A stretch of DNA of 15,776 bases from contig DUNY01000016.1 in NCBI GenBank assembly GCA_012839145.1, positions 1 through 15,776 on the forward strand, in the 5' to 3' direction. The DNA is from Thermoanaerobacterales bacterium (GTDB taxonomy: Bacteria > Bacillota > Thermosediminibacteria > Thermosediminibacterales > Tepidanaerobacteraceae). The notes beneath the pieces were generated by a model. It saw only the letters and a program-made list of their open reading frames with translations. It was not told the origin of the DNA and made no database searches. This document shows, in pieces, positions 15,398 through 15,776 of this stretch. The translations under genes were made by a program, and so were the position numbers. Each line of letters starts with the position of its first letter. Within the stretch, counting starts at the first letter, position 1.

Positions 15398-15776
15398 CTA
15401 TATTTGGCCGGTAAGTTTAAGCACTGCTTGGGCAATTAATGCAGAACCTATATAAGTACCTATGAAAACAAAAATAGCTACAATTACAATCTTTAGACCG
15501 TGTTTCTTAAAGGAGTCCAGATCCTTCCCCATGGAAATACCGGCATATCCCAAAATGGGGGTTGTAAGTGCTAAGAGGTTAACTTTGGATGTAAGTTCAG
15601 CCACTTTTGGCCCTAAGGGAAACCAGGGCATGGTAAGGAGAATACCTAAAAGAGATACATAAACTACAGCAGGTAACTTTCCGGGCATTACCTTGGTTAT
15701 CCATAATCCTACCACCACTATTAAAAAAAGAATGAACATTCCAGGAAAGGCTTCTACAGGATTTATTTTGTAACCC
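15398..15776 (-). CDS. Polytopic membrane protein, 3' part only (transporter-like)
   Basis: The frame is open to the right window edge: upstream of the first Met (15739) it continues as GYKINPVEAFPG, so the true start lies outside and 125 residues are seen. There are three to four hydrophobic spans: MFILFLIVVVGLWIT, LPAVVYVSLLGILLTMPWF, LLALTTPILGYAGISMG, and a C-terminal IVIVAIFVFIGTYIGSALIA. The GKDLDSFKKHG stretch forms a cytosolic-type loop. The glycine-rich, evenly spaced spans suggest a small-molecule transporter half, but I cannot name the family with confidence. The stop is TAG at 15400-15398, followed by a terminator, so it is the last gene of its unit. Confidence 0.8.
   Translation of the reverse strand, partial: GYKINPVEAFPGMFILFLIVVVGLWITKVMPGKLPAVVYVSLLGILLTMPWFPLGPKVAELTSKVNLLALTTPILGYAGISMGKDLDSFKKHGLKIVIVAIFVFIGTYIGSALIAQAVLKLTGQI

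Overview
The window looks like chromosome of an endospore-forming, Gram-positive anaerobe-type Firmicute, most likely class Clostridia. Base composition is moderate by eye, Shine-Dalgarno sequences are strong (GGAGG type), and TTG and GTG starts are used. The genes spoVT, spoVB, mfd and a PrsA-type foldase sit together, and spoVT has a plausible sigma-G promoter. No phage, insertion sequence with a transposase, CRISPR array, tRNA or rRNA was seen. Species cannot be assigned from the sequence alone.

Layout. (1) Positions 1-8440 hold a mostly minus-strand housekeeping and sporulation block. In transcription order it reads mfd (transcription-repair coupling factor), a PrsA-type lipoprotein foldase, spoVT (forespore regulator), then spoVB (lipid II flippase family, running off the left edge). 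The ATP-dependent PEP carboxykinase gene pckA lies on the plus strand between spoVT and spoVB, with its own promoter and a bidirectional terminator shared with spoVT. It interrupts the mfd-spoVT-spoVB order known from other spore formers. (2) Positions 8441-9544 hold the mfd promoter with a terminator-like hairpin at the predicted 5' end of its leader, a small membrane protein with the motif pattern of PrsW/CPBP intramembrane proteases, and a divergent control region. (3) Positions 9545-12769 hold a DnaE-type DNA polymerase III alpha subunit (1074 aa). It has an intact PHP domain and an internal clamp-binding motif, and two near-identical LexA-box-like operators overlap its promoter. (4) Positions 12770-15776 hold small membrane proteins (an unrecognised 183-aa protein and a DUF1294 protein), a Cof-type HAD phosphatase, and the 3' part of another polytopic membrane protein. 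The intergenic DNA here carries a family of short repeats built on AAGTTAAGT, two of them joined to GTGCC/GGCAC hairpins.

How it fits together. Mfd, which repairs lesions in transcribed strands, and a possibly SOS-regulated DnaE both relate to DNA damage, but they are separate transcription units. SpoVT and SpoVB serve spore development, PrsA folds exported proteins and PckA serves gluconeogenesis or anaplerosis. No clearly new multi-gene system is visible. The points most worth checking are the operator pair in front of dnaE, the compact PrsW-like protein, the repeat family at 13574-14406, the strong terminator-like hairpin inside the 183-aa gene and the hairpin at the start of the mfd transcript.
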